A stretch of DNA of 64,000 nucleotides from Eubacterium ramulus (lineage in GTDB: Bacteria > Bacillota > Clostridia > Lachnospirales > Lachnospiraceae), in NCBI RefSeq assembly GCF_003122485.1, contig NZ_JRFU01000003.1:1-64000 (forward strand), written 5' to 3'. A program made the translations under genes and the position numbers. Within the stretch, counting starts at the first letter, position 1. Each line of letters begins with the position of its first letter. This document shows, piece after piece, positions 1 to 8,313 of the stretch. The notes beneath the pieces were generated by a model. The model did no database searches. It saw only the letters and a program-made list of their open reading frames with translations, and was not told the DNA's origin.

Positions 1-89
1 GACCAGAATCACGCACCAAGTCTCACGTGCGTTCGACTTGAATGTCTTTTACTGTTCTTTACTGTTGTGCCGGACTAACTGTCAGTTTT

Positions 90-1175
90 TTATTTCATGA
101 TTTCCTGTCCATCAAGTGTCACCGAAACAATGTCATCAACATTGATAAAATCCGGGAATCTCATCAGCCAGTCGCTCTGATTATTATCATTATCCATCAC
201 AATAGAGCCACTAAAGATTTTTGTAACGCCCTCTTCTTCTGCGTAATAGACCTGTTCTTCTTTATCCATGGTATGATCCCCATCTTTCATCCATGCAGAA
301 TCTAGTTTCTGATAACGATAGATCATGCCGTCTTTCATGGTAACCTCTACCTTTGAAAATGGAAGCGGTTCCAAAGATTCTGTTGACACATCATCTGTAG
401 CATCTGTGTTCCAGCAAATTTTCAGATAGCCGCCAGTAATCTGAACCGTATCACATGCCGTATTTTTTTCTACATTCAGATCAACCACTTTGATATCTCC
501 GGTTGGCTCCAGTTTAAATGTACCAAGCACGCCTGTCTTATTATTTCCACGAATCACCAGCTGATCGGATGCATTTTTTCTTCCATTCATATCAGTAATA
601 ATCGCATAATAATGGAACGTGTGACCGTTTTCTATCATAATCGCATCATTCCCTGTATTGGCAGAAGAACCAGAATCAACACCAAAATCTCCTACTATCA
701 TTGATCTTAAAATTTCATCATCTGTATCTTCACCTTTTGCTCTGTAAGCATCCATTTCGTCCTTAGTATAAAAATCAGAACCATCGATTGTAGCAAACGT
801 CACATTCGATATGATAATGCCTTTTTCCTTATCATAAAAATAAGAATCCAATGTAACCCGCACATTTCCATCCGTCAAGCTCTGATCACTTTCTACAAAA
901 CCATCTGCGACCTGATAAACAGCTTCCATAGAAGCATGCTGAAACATCATTGCAAAAAAGTGAATCGGATCTGTGCCTGTCTGTGCATAGCAGATTCCGG
1001 TTCCTGCTCCTCCTGCCAACACCAGACAAATGATAGCCGCTGCCACCTGTGACGTAATTTTTTTCTTTCTACGCAATCGTTTAACCTTTGCATTTGATAA
1101 TAATTCCATACCGATACGATCATCTAATGTGATATTTGAAAATGCTTTCTCATAGGATTCATGATTCAGTTTCAT
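90..1175 (-). CDS. DUF4179-like membrane anti-sigma factor
   Basis: Probable membrane-bound regulator of the ECF sigma factor encoded just upstream. The 361-residue product has a short cytoplasmic N-terminus (about 1-40, with a basic RLRRKKK stretch), one transmembrane helix at about 43-64, and a large extracellular domain of the DUF4179 type. The start is supported by an AAAGGAG site a few bases before the ATG. The gene overlaps the 3' end of the sigma gene by 17 bp, so the two are translationally coupled. Sigma/anti-sigma pairs of this layout are common in Firmicutes, and the anti-sigma N-terminus holds the sigma at the membrane. That role is inferred from pairing and topology. No zinc-finger anti-sigma motif is visible. 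Confidence 0.75.
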   Translation of the reverse strand: MKLNHESYEKAFSNITLDDRIGMELLSNAKVKRLRRKKKITSQVAAAIICLVLAGGAGTGICYAQTGTDPIHFFAMMFQHASMEAVYQVADGFVESDQSLTDGNVRVTLDSYFYDKEKGIIISNVTFATIDGSDFYTKDEMDAYRAKGEDTDDEILRSMIVGDFGVDSGSSANTGNDAIMIENGHTFHYYAIITDMNGRKNASDQLVIRGNNKTGVLGTFKLEPTGDIKVVDLNVEKNTACDTVQITGGYLKICWNTDATDDVSTESLEPLPFSKVEVTMKDGMIYRYQKLDSAWMKDGDHTMDKEEQVYYAEEEGVTKIFSGSIVMDNDNNQSDWLMRFPDFINVDDIVSVTLDGQEIMK

Positions 1176-1665
1176 AGGATACTCCTTTCTCTGTCAGCGA
1201 TCTGCGGATTTTCTCTCTTCCGCGCTGAAGCTGTGTCTGTACGGCAGATTCCTTTCTCTGAAGAATCTCTGCGATTTCCCGCACAGAATATTCTTCATAA
1301 TAATATAGGTGAATCGGTAACCGGTATTTTTCCGGAAGCGCCAGCACCGCCTGACGAAGCAGTTCATATTCCGGTTTTTCGGAAACTTTTTCCGGCGTCA
1401 TATAATCCTCATACTGCACACGCTCTTTATTCCATTTCAGCTTCAACACATTTTTACATGCATTGATCGTTACCCGAATAAACCATGCTTTTTCATGATA
1501 TTCGTCCGAAAAATCCGGTGCTTTCTGCATAAATTTTTCAAATACATCCTGAAAAACATCCTCTGCCTGCGTCACGCTTTTGCAATACGAATATGCCAGC
1601 TTGAAAACAGTGTCCTTATACTTCTGGTAACATTCCAGTACACGATTCTCATTTATTTCTTTCAT
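1159..1665 (-). CDS. ECF-type RNA polymerase sigma-70 factor
   Basis: A 168-residue extracytoplasmic-function sigma factor. Region 2 covers roughly residues 10-70 and includes the QAEDVFQDVF helix that binds core polymerase and the -10 element. Region 4 covers about 100-155, with LPEKYRLPIHLYYYEEYSVREIAE followed by a helix-turn-helix for -35 recognition (ending LQRGREKIRR). Regions 1 and 3 are absent, as expected for the ECF class. The ATG at 1665 was chosen because a GGGGAG site lies five bases upstream; an in-frame GTG two codons earlier would sit inside that site. It is the first gene of a two-gene operon with the overlapping anti-sigma gene. The regulon is unknown. Confidence 0.85.
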   Translation of the reverse strand: MKEINENRVLECYQKYKDTVFKLAYSYCKSVTQAEDVFQDVFEKFMQKAPDFSDEYHEKAWFIRVTINACKNVLKLKWNKERVQYEDYMTPEKVSEKPEYELLRQAVLALPEKYRLPIHLYYYEEYSVREIAEILQRKESAVQTQLQRGREKIRRSLTEKGVSYETES

Positions 1666-1812
1666 CTGCACTCCCCACTTACTTCTGTTTATCTGTTTGT
1701 TCCAGAGATATCTCTTTCACTAATAAAACAATCGCGCACACTGAAATATCACAAAAATTGGAAAAGCTGGCGAAAAATTCACCAGCTATCACAAGATCCT
1801 ATTTTGGATATA

Positions 1813-2739
1813 TCACATTTCCTTTTCATATCGATACACGCCCCATGATTGCCCTGCCATATGACCACTCAGCAGCCATTTTTTATATGCCCGCTCCAAT
1901 CCGGTATTCTCTGGCAGATTTTCAAAATCATTCTGCTCCGCGCCATAATAAATCCGCCACAGATCATTATTGTTTTCTCTGGTACGATACACGTCATAAT
2001 CTGACAAAAATCTGCGAATGTTGGACTGTTCCGGTAAAATTTCTTTATTTGCCGGGAACAATAACCATGATTCACATACAAACACCAACGGATGCTCCAT
2101 AAATTCTGTACGATAAAACTCAGCAGCTTTTTCATAGGATTTTTGAACTTCTGTGTAATCCAATTTTCCACAAGATGGAATGTGCACATTTATCACCGGA
2201 CTGTCTTTATGTAATATCAGACCATCTTTCTCATACTCGTCATCAAATTTAATCAATTCAAATTGAAGCCTTCCCAGTGCAAAACGTTTTAACTGGAACC
2301 ACCATGGAAACCAATGCATCACAAACGTTCCCCAAATGTCATACATTTGATGACACTCCAACAACTTCCAGTGCATATCTGCCATAGAATCATGAAAAAT
2401 CTCCCTGCTGATTCCCCGCTTCTGATAAAGTTCCCATGTTCGTCTGCTGATTCCGATCATAAATAATAAATCAAAAGTATATTTCGAAATACCTTCTTCT
2501 CCATCAAAATCTTCTGATATTTTCTGAAGTAACACATAATCCAAATCAGGATTTTCCCAGTATTTTTGTTCCCATTCAGTAAACACATGATACAAATGTT
2601 CATTTTTGATAATCAATTCTAATGAATTTGAAAGTAATTCTACCGCTTCCGCTGGGAATTCATGTTCTTTTGAGAATGCTATTAAATTTTCCTGCCAATC
2701 GTGACAGATTTCAGTTTTGTCTGTTTTGTAATTGTTCAT
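1813..2739 (-). CDS. acyltransferase-like protein (NAT_N / GNAT_C type)
   Basis: A 308-residue soluble protein that resembles the clostridial 'acyltransferase domain-containing' family, which has an all-helical N-terminal half and a GNAT-like C-terminal half. The central aromatic segment around residues 130-175 (HWKLLECHQMYDIWGTFVMH followed by a Trp/Phe/Arg-rich stretch) and the C-terminal ESWLLFPANKEILPEQSNI are the parts I recognise. The start is supported by an AGAGGG site four bases before the ATG. The gene overlaps the PsiE-like gene upstream by 29 bp and so is probably its operon partner. Substrate and acyl donor cannot be inferred, and family membership rests on resemblance only. Confidence 0.55.
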   Translation of the reverse strand: MNNYKTDKTEICHDWQENLIAFSKEHEFPAEAVELLSNSLELIIKNEHLYHVFTEWEQKYWENPDLDYVLLQKISEDFDGEEGISKYTFDLLFMIGISRRTWELYQKRGISREIFHDSMADMHWKLLECHQMYDIWGTFVMHWFPWWFQLKRFALGRLQFELIKFDDEYEKDGLILHKDSPVINVHIPSCGKLDYTEVQKSYEKAAEFYRTEFMEHPLVFVCESWLLFPANKEILPEQSNIRRFLSDYDVYRTRENNNDLWRIYYGAEQNDFENLPENTGLERAYKKWLLSGHMAGQSWGVYRYEKEM

Positions 2740-3175
2740 TATACCCTCTTACTCTTTCAGACTCATCCTCCGAAACCGTTTTCAACTTCTCTTTTTTCGG
2801 TTCTTTCAGGAATTTTTTAATTGCAAAAATAATCGCCATACCGACAATGGTCAGCAGATTTTCCACCGAGCTTGTTTCAAGTACCACCATATGACGGACA
2901 ATGACAAACATTACAACTTCCAGAACGGTATCCACATCCGGTTTGCAAAGCATCTTGAAAAACTCAATACCGATCAGAACGTTTAACACATATCCTAAAA
3001 AATCCAAAAAAGCATGTGCAGATTCGCGGTTCTGCACAAATTCCATAAACGGTTTCCACAGGGAAATAACCGCCACGATTACTGCAATAATAATGATAAT
3101 ATTGACTGCCAGCTCCAGAAGCTCACTTGCCCGGTCAATCATTCTTCTGATTTTTGATCCCATAGTTTCACGCAT
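2711..3175 (-). CDS. PsiE-like integral membrane protein
   Basis: A 154-residue protein with about four hydrophobic helices (roughly residues 18-40, 53-72, 85-102 and 104-125), a basic N-terminus (GSKIRRMIDRA) and a charged C-terminal tail. Spacing and residues match the phosphate-starvation-inducible PsiE family, whose molecular function is unknown. It follows the VOC-family gene after two bases and overlaps the next gene by 29 bp, so the three are probably co-transcribed. A second ATG four codons in (3163) is an equally possible start, because the AAGG before the first ATG is directly adjacent to it. Confidence 0.65.
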   Translation of the reverse strand: MRETMGSKIRRMIDRASELLELAVNIIIIIAVIVAVISLWKPFMEFVQNRESAHAFLDFLGYVLNVLIGIEFFKMLCKPDVDTVLEVVMFVIVRHMVVLETSSVENLLTIVGMAIIFAIKKFLKEPKKEKLKTVSEDESERVRGYNEQLQNRQN

Positions 3176-3177
3176 CC

Positions 3178-3621
3178 TTACTGCTGATTTTTATGCTGAT
3201 TAAATACCACGTCACCGGATTCCTCAAAAATCTCGATCAGGTTTCCTGTATTGTCACGGATAAACACGCCATAGGTGTCATCTACTTCCGCTACCATAGC
3301 GATCTCCACGCCCATCGCTTCCAGTTCTTCCTTCGCTTTTCTTCCGTCCGGAACACCAAAAGACATATGTTTGTTTCCGTGTGTCATCAGATCTCTGTTC
3401 GGTACTCTGCGGTCCTCCGGCAATGGATTTGCTCCAGGAGCCTCAAATACCTCCAGCAAAAATCCTACACCCTGTAAATGCGCTACTTTGATTCCTGCTC
3501 CCGGAATTTCAGATCGATTGACTACGGTAAATCCAAATACGTCTGAATACCACTGAATCGTCTCCTCAATATCTGCAACACTGATCGCACAGTGATTGAT
3601 TCCATTAATTTTTACTGCCAT
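3178..3621 (-). CDS. VOC (glyoxalase/bleomycin resistance) family protein
   Basis: A 147-residue member of the vicinal oxygen chelate superfamily. It shows the two beta-alpha-beta-beta-beta modules: INHCAISVADIEETIQWYSD at the N-terminus, and a second module ending DNTGNLIEIFEE. Likely metal ligands are the His of the first NHC and the Glu of LIEIFE, as in other VOC enzymes. A GGGAGG site nine bases upstream supports the start. It is the first gene of the VOC / PsiE-like / acyltransferase-like operon. The family includes glyoxalase I, epimerases and dioxygenases, and the sequence does not say which reaction applies. Confidence 0.8.
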   Translation of the reverse strand: MAVKINGINHCAISVADIEETIQWYSDVFGFTVVNRSEIPGAGIKVAHLQGVGFLLEVFEAPGANPLPEDRRVPNRDLMTHGNKHMSFGVPDGRKAKEELEAMGVEIAMVAEVDDTYGVFIRDNTGNLIEIFEESGDVVFNQHKNQQ

Positions 3622-3731
3622 TTTTTGCTTCCTCCCTCTTTATAAATCCCTGTCCTGCATCACTTACTGTTTTCAGTATATAGAAAAACACAGGTCCGCG
3701 CAAGTACCATTCATACCGGAATCTATCAAAC

Positions 3732-3760
3732 AAAAAATCCCGGTTGAAAAACCGGGATTT
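3732..3760 (-). terminator. intrinsic terminator after tRNA-Thr
   Basis: Perfect 11-bp arms (AAATCCCGGTT and AACCGGGATTT) enclose a 4-base loop. Read on the minus strand, the hairpin ends in a T run and lies five bases past the tRNA 3' end. Confidence 0.85.
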
Positions 3761-3765
3761 TCACA

Positions 3766-3838
<73 letters not shown>

Positions 3839-3849
3839 ATGCACAAAGA

Positions 3850-3878
3850 ATTATATTAGATTTTCAATTTCATTGCAA
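3850..3878 (-). promoter_or_regulatory. promoter of tRNA-Thr
   Basis: On the minus strand a TTGCAA -35 (3873-3878), a 17-base spacer and a consensus TATAAT -10 (3850-3855) lie 11 bases before the mature tRNA 5' end. This is a near-ideal housekeeping sigma promoter. Confidence 0.8.
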
Positions 3879-4171
3879 GCCTTTTTTCATATTTTTATAA
3901 ACTTTTTGAGAATTTTTTTGAGAAATTCTGTTCTTCTGTCACACTTCATGCCATTTCGAATTTTTTCTAATTTTTCAAAAAATCCCATTTTTGTACAAAT
4001 GTGCCAATCGACTTTTTCCCGTAGTTACGCAGTTTCTGCCATTTTAGGGAATTTTTAACGGTCTGTGGACACCCTGTATTTTGGCAGATATGCCATCTTG
4101 CCTTTTAGAAAAAGCTGTGTTATCTTTAGCCCACAGTAAACATCTGATCGTCTTTTCTTTTTCAACTTAAT
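3879..4171. other. AT-rich intergenic stretch, no gene seen
   Basis: About 290 bases between the tRNA-Thr promoter and the DUF5688 gene. It is T-rich on the plus strand, and short readable frames in it have no ribosome binding site or family resemblance. No convincing promoter for the plus-strand gene was found. Confidence 0.5.
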
Positions 4172-5071
4172 ATGCAATATAACACTTTTCAGACAGTCAT
4201 CATGGAGCGTTTGGAGCACGATATTCCCGATCCAAAACGCATCTCGATCCAGCAGGTTTCCAAAAATAATGGCATTGTCCTTGACGGACTTACGATTATG
4301 GAAAACGACTGTAATATTTCACCGACACTTTATCTGAATTATTACTATGATTCTTATAACCACGGCATCAGTTTTAATGATGTTTATCAGTCCCTGCTCA
4401 GCGATTATCACCGACATAAGCCTTCCCAAAAGATTGATCCGTCTTTTTTCACGGATTTTGACAATATCCGGGACAAAATTGCCATGAAGCTGATCCATTA
4501 TGAGCGAAACAAAGAACTTTTGGAAAAGGTTCCTCATATCCGTTTTCTGGATTTGGCAATTGTATTTTATTGTCTGATCTCCATGGATTTTACGACCGGC
4601 AATGCAACAATCCTGATCCATCATTCCCATTTAAAGAACTGGAATATCACAACGACAGAATTGTTTCAGATCGCCAAAGACAATACTCAGAAGATTTTGC
4701 CGGAAAAACTGTATGATATGAATGATGTCATTTATGAATTATCCGGACGGCTCACGCATCCTGATCCAACCGTGTCCAGACCATCTCCCTATCCAATGTT
4801 CGTACTCACAAACGAAACGAACCTGTTTGGTGCTACATGTCTGCTCTACAAAGATCTGTTAAAGCATTTTTCTGAAGAATCACAGACTGATTTCTATATT
4901 CTCCCAAGCAGTATCCATGAGGTCATTCTTGTTCCGACGCTGGAGAATGACTGCTACGGAGAACTGTCTGATATGGTGCGCGAAGTGAATGATTCTCAAC
5001 TTATGGACGATGAAATTCTCTCCACACATGCTTACTACTACTCCCGCCGCAAGAACGAAATAACGATGTAA
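4172..5071 (+). CDS. DUF5688 family protein
   Basis: A 299-residue soluble protein of the DUF5688 family, which is abundant in Lachnospiraceae and has no known function. The family's N-terminal pattern (Met, a short helix, then PDPKRISIQQVSKNNGIVLD) and the central DLAIVFYCLI segment are present. Tyr and Asp are abundant, and no signal peptide or membrane helix is visible. The first ATG was kept because it gives the family's usual N-terminus (MQYNTFQTVIMERL), but no clear Shine-Dalgarno sequence precedes it; ATG 4202 is the alternative. The gene stands alone between a tRNA unit and glgA on the opposite strand. Confidence 0.7.
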   Translation: MQYNTFQTVIMERLEHDIPDPKRISIQQVSKNNGIVLDGLTIMENDCNISPTLYLNYYYDSYNHGISFNDVYQSLLSDYHRHKPSQKIDPSFFTDFDNIRDKIAMKLIHYERNKELLEKVPHIRFLDLAIVFYCLISMDFTTGNATILIHHSHLKNWNITTTELFQIAKDNTQKILPEKLYDMNDVIYELSGRLTHPDPTVSRPSPYPMFVLTNETNLFGATCLLYKDLLKHFSEESQTDFYILPSSIHEVILVPTLENDCYGELSDMVREVNDSQLMDDEILSTHAYYYSRRKNEITM

Positions 5072-5308
5072 TCTATGATCCATCTTTCCATTTTATAACA
5101 TCATAGTTGTAAGTGGATTTTCCAACTCACATAATCATAATATACACAATCCGGCGGAACAGGAAAATTCAAGAATCCATTAACATTCTTGTTGCAGGAT
5201 ACGCCTCATGCAACGCATGACATATTTTTCTGCGTATTTTTATAAGCTTTCATTTCCTGACTCCGCCGAATGTGTAAAAAATTCATTTACAGCAGAATAT
5301 TGCAAAAA

Positions 5309-7159
5309 TTACTTTTTGCTGGTTTTCTGCGTTGTTGTTTTCTTTGCAGATGATGTTGTTCCTGTTTTTGTTGTCTTTGCAGACTGTTTTTTTGATGCAG
5401 AAGTTTTCTTTTTGCCAGTCTGCTTTTCTGCTGCTTCTTTCTCAGCAGTTTTCAGTGTGGCTTCCTGCTCTGTCTCCTTTGAAGCAGCTTTCTGTGCAAC
5501 TTTTTTCTCTCCCTCTTTTGATGCAGCTTTCTGTGCAGCTTCTTTCTCTGCCTCTTTTAATGCAGCTTCCTCTTCTGCTTTTTTGAGTGCAGCTTCACGC
5601 TCTGCCAGTTCAGCTTCCATCATTAATTTTACACGAAGTTCTGCCTCCAGACGTTTCTGCTCACGTTCTTCATACTCCTGCTGCCATTTGTGATCGCGCT
5701 GACGGTCTTCTTCACTCCGTTTATAAAGTCCCTCATAGATTTCAGCATACTTGCTTGCAGAAGCACTCCAGGAATAATCCATTGCCATGCCACGCTTGAT
5801 GATTTCTTCCCACTCTTTTGGATAACCAAAATAGATTTTTGCGGCATAACGGATCATATACAGCATTTCATGTGCATTATAATTATGGAAACTGAATCCA
5901 TTTCCGGTATGTTCAAACTCATTATATGCCTCTACGGTATCTTTCAGACCGCCGGTTTCACGAACCATCGGTACTGTTCCGTAACGCATGCTCATCAGCT
6001 GACTGAGTCCGCACGGTTCAAACAGTGACGGCATCAGAAATGCATCGCAACCTGCATAAATACGGTGTGCAAAATCTTCTGAATAGCAGATATTTGCAGA
6101 AACCCGTCCCGGATATTTCTGTGCAAAATAGCGGAACATATCTTCATATCGCTGCTCTCCGGTTCCAAGTACTATGATCTGGATACGCTCGTCCCCAAGG
6201 ATCTCATCCATCATGTAATCCACCAGATCAAAGCCCTTCTGATCTGTCAGACGTGAAACCATTCCGATCAGAAATTTATCATTTGTCTGCTCCAGACCGA
6301 CCTCTTTTTGCAGCGCAAGTTTGTTTGCTTTCTTATAAGAAGTAACATTTCCTTTGTAATGCTGTGCGATCGCCGGATCTGTCTTCGGATCAAAAACTTT
6401 GTAATCCAGTCCGTTTACAATACCAGAGAGTACAAAAGATTTTGCCCGCATCAGTCCATCCAGTCCCTCGCCGCCTTCGGTAGACTGAATCTCCTTGGCA
6501 TAAGTCTCACTGACGGTTGTAATATAATCAGAATACACAATACCGCCTTTTAACAGATTGGCATTTCCATAACTTTCCAGCTTGTCCATGGTAAAGTAAG
6601 AACTGTCCAGTCCGGTCACATCGCGGATGGCATCCACATACCAGCGTCCCTGAAACTTCATATTATGAATGGTGTATACTGTACGCATGTAGCGGTAAAA
6701 CTCATTCTGTCGAAACTGTGCCTCTAAAAATACCGGGATCAGACCGGTCTGCCAGTCGTGACAATGAATAATATCCGGCTGGAAACCGATTTCCGGCAGG
6801 ATCGTCAGTACTGCCTTGGAAAAATATCCGAATTTCTCCGCATCCTGATAAATCTGACCGTATGGTGCAGGTCCTGCAAAATAATACTCATTATCAATAA
6901 AATAAAAAGTAACGCCGTCCTCCTGCAGTTCATACACACCCGCATACTGTGTACGCCAGTTTAACTGAACCTGACATTCTGTAACAAGTTTCATTTTTTC
7001 GGTATACTTCGTGTCCATACACATGTATTTTGGAACCACGACACGCACATCATACTCTTTCTTTGGAAAATATTTTGGCAAAGATCCTACGACATCAGCA
7101 AGACCGCCGGTTTTGATAAACGGTACCGCCTCTGATGATGCAAATAATATTTTTTTCAT
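5309..7159 (-). CDS. glgA: glycogen (starch) synthase with long Ala/Lys/Glu-rich tail
   Basis: ADP-glucose:1,4-alpha-glucan 4-glucosyltransferase (GT5) that elongates glycogen. The catalytic part (about residues 1-480) starts MKKILFASSEAVPFIKTGGL, holding the KTGGL motif that binds ADP-glucose, and has a GT-B second domain with PSLFEPCGLSQLMSMRYG and ETGGL. GlgA is normally about 480 residues. Here a further 135 residues follow, first coiled-coil-like (EEREQKRLEAE), then Ala/Glu/Lys repeats, then a Lys/Thr/Ser tail. The ATG at 7159 was chosen over an upstream in-frame ATG because it has a GGGGGAACAG site and begins the conserved sequence, and because the predicted transcript starts just before the upstream ATG. 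No other glycogen genes are nearby. It lies directly downstream of spo0A but has its own promoter. Confidence 0.9.
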   Translation of the reverse strand: MKKILFASSEAVPFIKTGGLADVVGSLPKYFPKKEYDVRVVVPKYMCMDTKYTEKMKLVTECQVQLNWRTQYAGVYELQEDGVTFYFIDNEYYFAGPAPYGQIYQDAEKFGYFSKAVLTILPEIGFQPDIIHCHDWQTGLIPVFLEAQFRQNEFYRYMRTVYTIHNMKFQGRWYVDAIRDVTGLDSSYFTMDKLESYGNANLLKGGIVYSDYITTVSETYAKEIQSTEGGEGLDGLMRAKSFVLSGIVNGLDYKVFDPKTDPAIAQHYKGNVTSYKKANKLALQKEVGLEQTNDKFLIGMVSRLTDQKGFDLVDYMMDEILGDERIQIIVLGTGEQRYEDMFRYFAQKYPGRVSANICYSEDFAHRIYAGCDAFLMPSLFEPCGLSQLMSMRYGTVPMVRETGGLKDTVEAYNEFEHTGNGFSFHNYNAHEMLYMIRYAAKIYFGYPKEWEEIIKRGMAMDYSWSASASKYAEIYEGLYKRSEEDRQRDHKWQQEYEEREQKRLEAELRVKLMMEAELAEREAALKKAEEEAALKEAEKEAAQKAASKEGEKKVAQKAASKETEQEATLKTAEKEAAEKQTGKKKTSASKKQSAKTTKTGTTSSAKKTTTQKTSKK

Positions 7160-7200
7160 CCTGTTCCCCCAATCCTCATTGTAGGTCATATTTTAAAAAC

Positions 7201-7229
7201 ATTATAGCACACTTACCGGACCTCACCAA
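7201..7229 (-). promoter_or_regulatory. promoter of glgA
   Basis: On the minus strand an extended -10 (TGC plus TATAAT, 7201-7209) lies 17 bases after a weak TTGGTG -35 (7224-7229). It sits between spo0A and glgA, about 40 bases before the chosen glgA start, so glgA need not depend on spo0A read-through. Confidence 0.6.
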
Positions 7230-7264
7230 CCAATTTTATCGGTTTTTCCCGTTTCCGTCTCTTT

Positions 7265-8056
7265 TTAACTGTTTTCCAGACGAATTTTGTCAGCGATCAA
7301 TGCAATAAACTCTGAATTTGTCGGTTTTCCTTTGCCATTGTTGATCGTATATCCAAACAGCGCATCAATGGTATCCATTTTTCCACGGCTCCAGGACACT
7401 TCAATGGCGTGTCGAATCGCACGCTCCACTCTGCTGGCTGTGGTCTGATATTTCTTAGCGATTGTTGGATACAAAATCTTTGTAATGGAATTTAACATTT
7501 CGATATCATTTACAGACATAATGATCGCGTCGCGTAAATACTGATATCCTTTTATATGTGCTGGAATGCCGATCTCATGAATCATATCCGTAACCAGGCT
7601 TTCCAGATTTCGTTTCATCAGTTGTTCCTGACTTTCATAAGGAACTGCTTTTCGTATCTGAAAACTTTTCCGCTTCTCACGATGTTTGATCATTTTTATT
7701 CTGTTTACGACCACATCTTTCGCGAAAGGTTTCATTATGTAGTAAGATGCTCCCATCTGAAACGCATCTTCTGTGATACCCTCTTTTCCGATCGCGCTTA
7801 TCATGATAAACTCAGGGCTCTTTTTGATGGTTTTATCTCTTTTGATCTTGTCCATAACAGCAAGCCCGTCCATTTCTGGCATAATGATATCCAATAATAC
7901 CACATCCGGCTGTTTTGTTTTTATCATCTGATATGCTTCTTCTCCATTCCGCGCAGTTCCAACCACTCGCAATTCTTCATCCTGTGCCACAATATCTGAC
8001 AGCAGACTTACAATCAGTTCATTATCATCTGCAATTCCGACATTTAGCTTTTCCAT
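7265..8056 (-). CDS. spo0A: sporulation transcription factor Spo0A
   Basis: Master response regulator for entry into sporulation, 263 residues, a typical length. The receiver domain (about 1-125) has the acidic pocket Asp10/Asp11, the phosphoacceptor Asp56 in [13 protein letters not shown], and the conserved Lys in YIMKPF. After a linker, the Spo0A C-terminal DNA-binding domain (about 150-263) has [13 protein letters not shown]-type recognition-helix residues ([16 protein letters not shown]) and [10 protein letters not shown] near the end. AGGAGG precedes the ATG. In B. subtilis spo0A directly follows spoIVB; here about 9.7 kb of unrelated genes lie between them. A TGTCG inverted repeat upstream may mediate autoregulation. 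Confidence 0.97.
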   Translation of the reverse strand: MEKLNVGIADDNELIVSLLSDIVAQDEELRVVGTARNGEEAYQMIKTKQPDVVLLDIIMPEMDGLAVMDKIKRDKTIKKSPEFIMISAIGKEGITEDAFQMGASYYIMKPFAKDVVVNRIKMIKHREKRKSFQIRKAVPYESQEQLMKRNLESLVTDMIHEIGIPAHIKGYQYLRDAIIMSVNDIEMLNSITKILYPTIAKKYQTTASRVERAIRHAIEVSWSRGKMDTIDALFGYTINNGKGKPTNSEFIALIADKIRLENS

Positions 8057-8092
8057 ACTTACCTCCTAATGATATTTTTTGCGAACAAATAC

Positions 8093-8127
8093 ATTATAAA
8101 GATTAGATACGACATTTTTTTGTCGAG
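8093..8127 (-). promoter_or_regulatory. spo0A upstream region with TGTCG inverted repeat
   Basis: On the minus strand a consensus TATAAT (8093-8098) lies about 40 bases before the spo0A start, without a good -35. Just upstream, CGACA (8110-8114) and TGTCG (8121-8125) form an inverted repeat around six T. Both half-sites resemble the core of the Spo0A box (TGTCGAA). Autoregulation is an inference. Confidence 0.4.
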
Positions 8128-8233
8128 AATTGTCAATACAAGACAGATTCCAAATCATCTATAATATAATTATATATGTTACTATAGGAATAATTTCTTT
8201 GCAATTTTTACATTGTATAAATCCATTTCACTA

Positions 8234-8273
8234 TTGACAAGTAGTAGTTCATATGATTTAATACTCATATGAA
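8234..8273 (+). promoter_or_regulatory. promoter and candidate metal-sensor operator of the P-type ATPase
   Basis: A consensus TTGACA (8234-8239) is followed after 17 bases by TTTAAT (8257-8262). A perfect inverted repeat, TTCATATG (8248-8255) and CATATGAA (8266-8273) with a 10-base spacer, spans the -10. AT-rich inverted repeats over the promoter are typical operators for SmtB/CzrA-type repressors, one of which is encoded downstream of the ATPase. Confidence 0.6.
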
Positions 8274-8313
8274 TAAATAATCACATGTTCAACAATAATT
8301 TAGGGAGGTTCTT

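Noticed and set aside
1-40. Two interleaved short complementary pairs (ACGCAC/GTGCGT and CAAGT/ACTTG) resembling a pseudoknot
   Set aside because: Stems are short, there is no base between the two 5' arms, and the context is cut by the window edge; probably chance.
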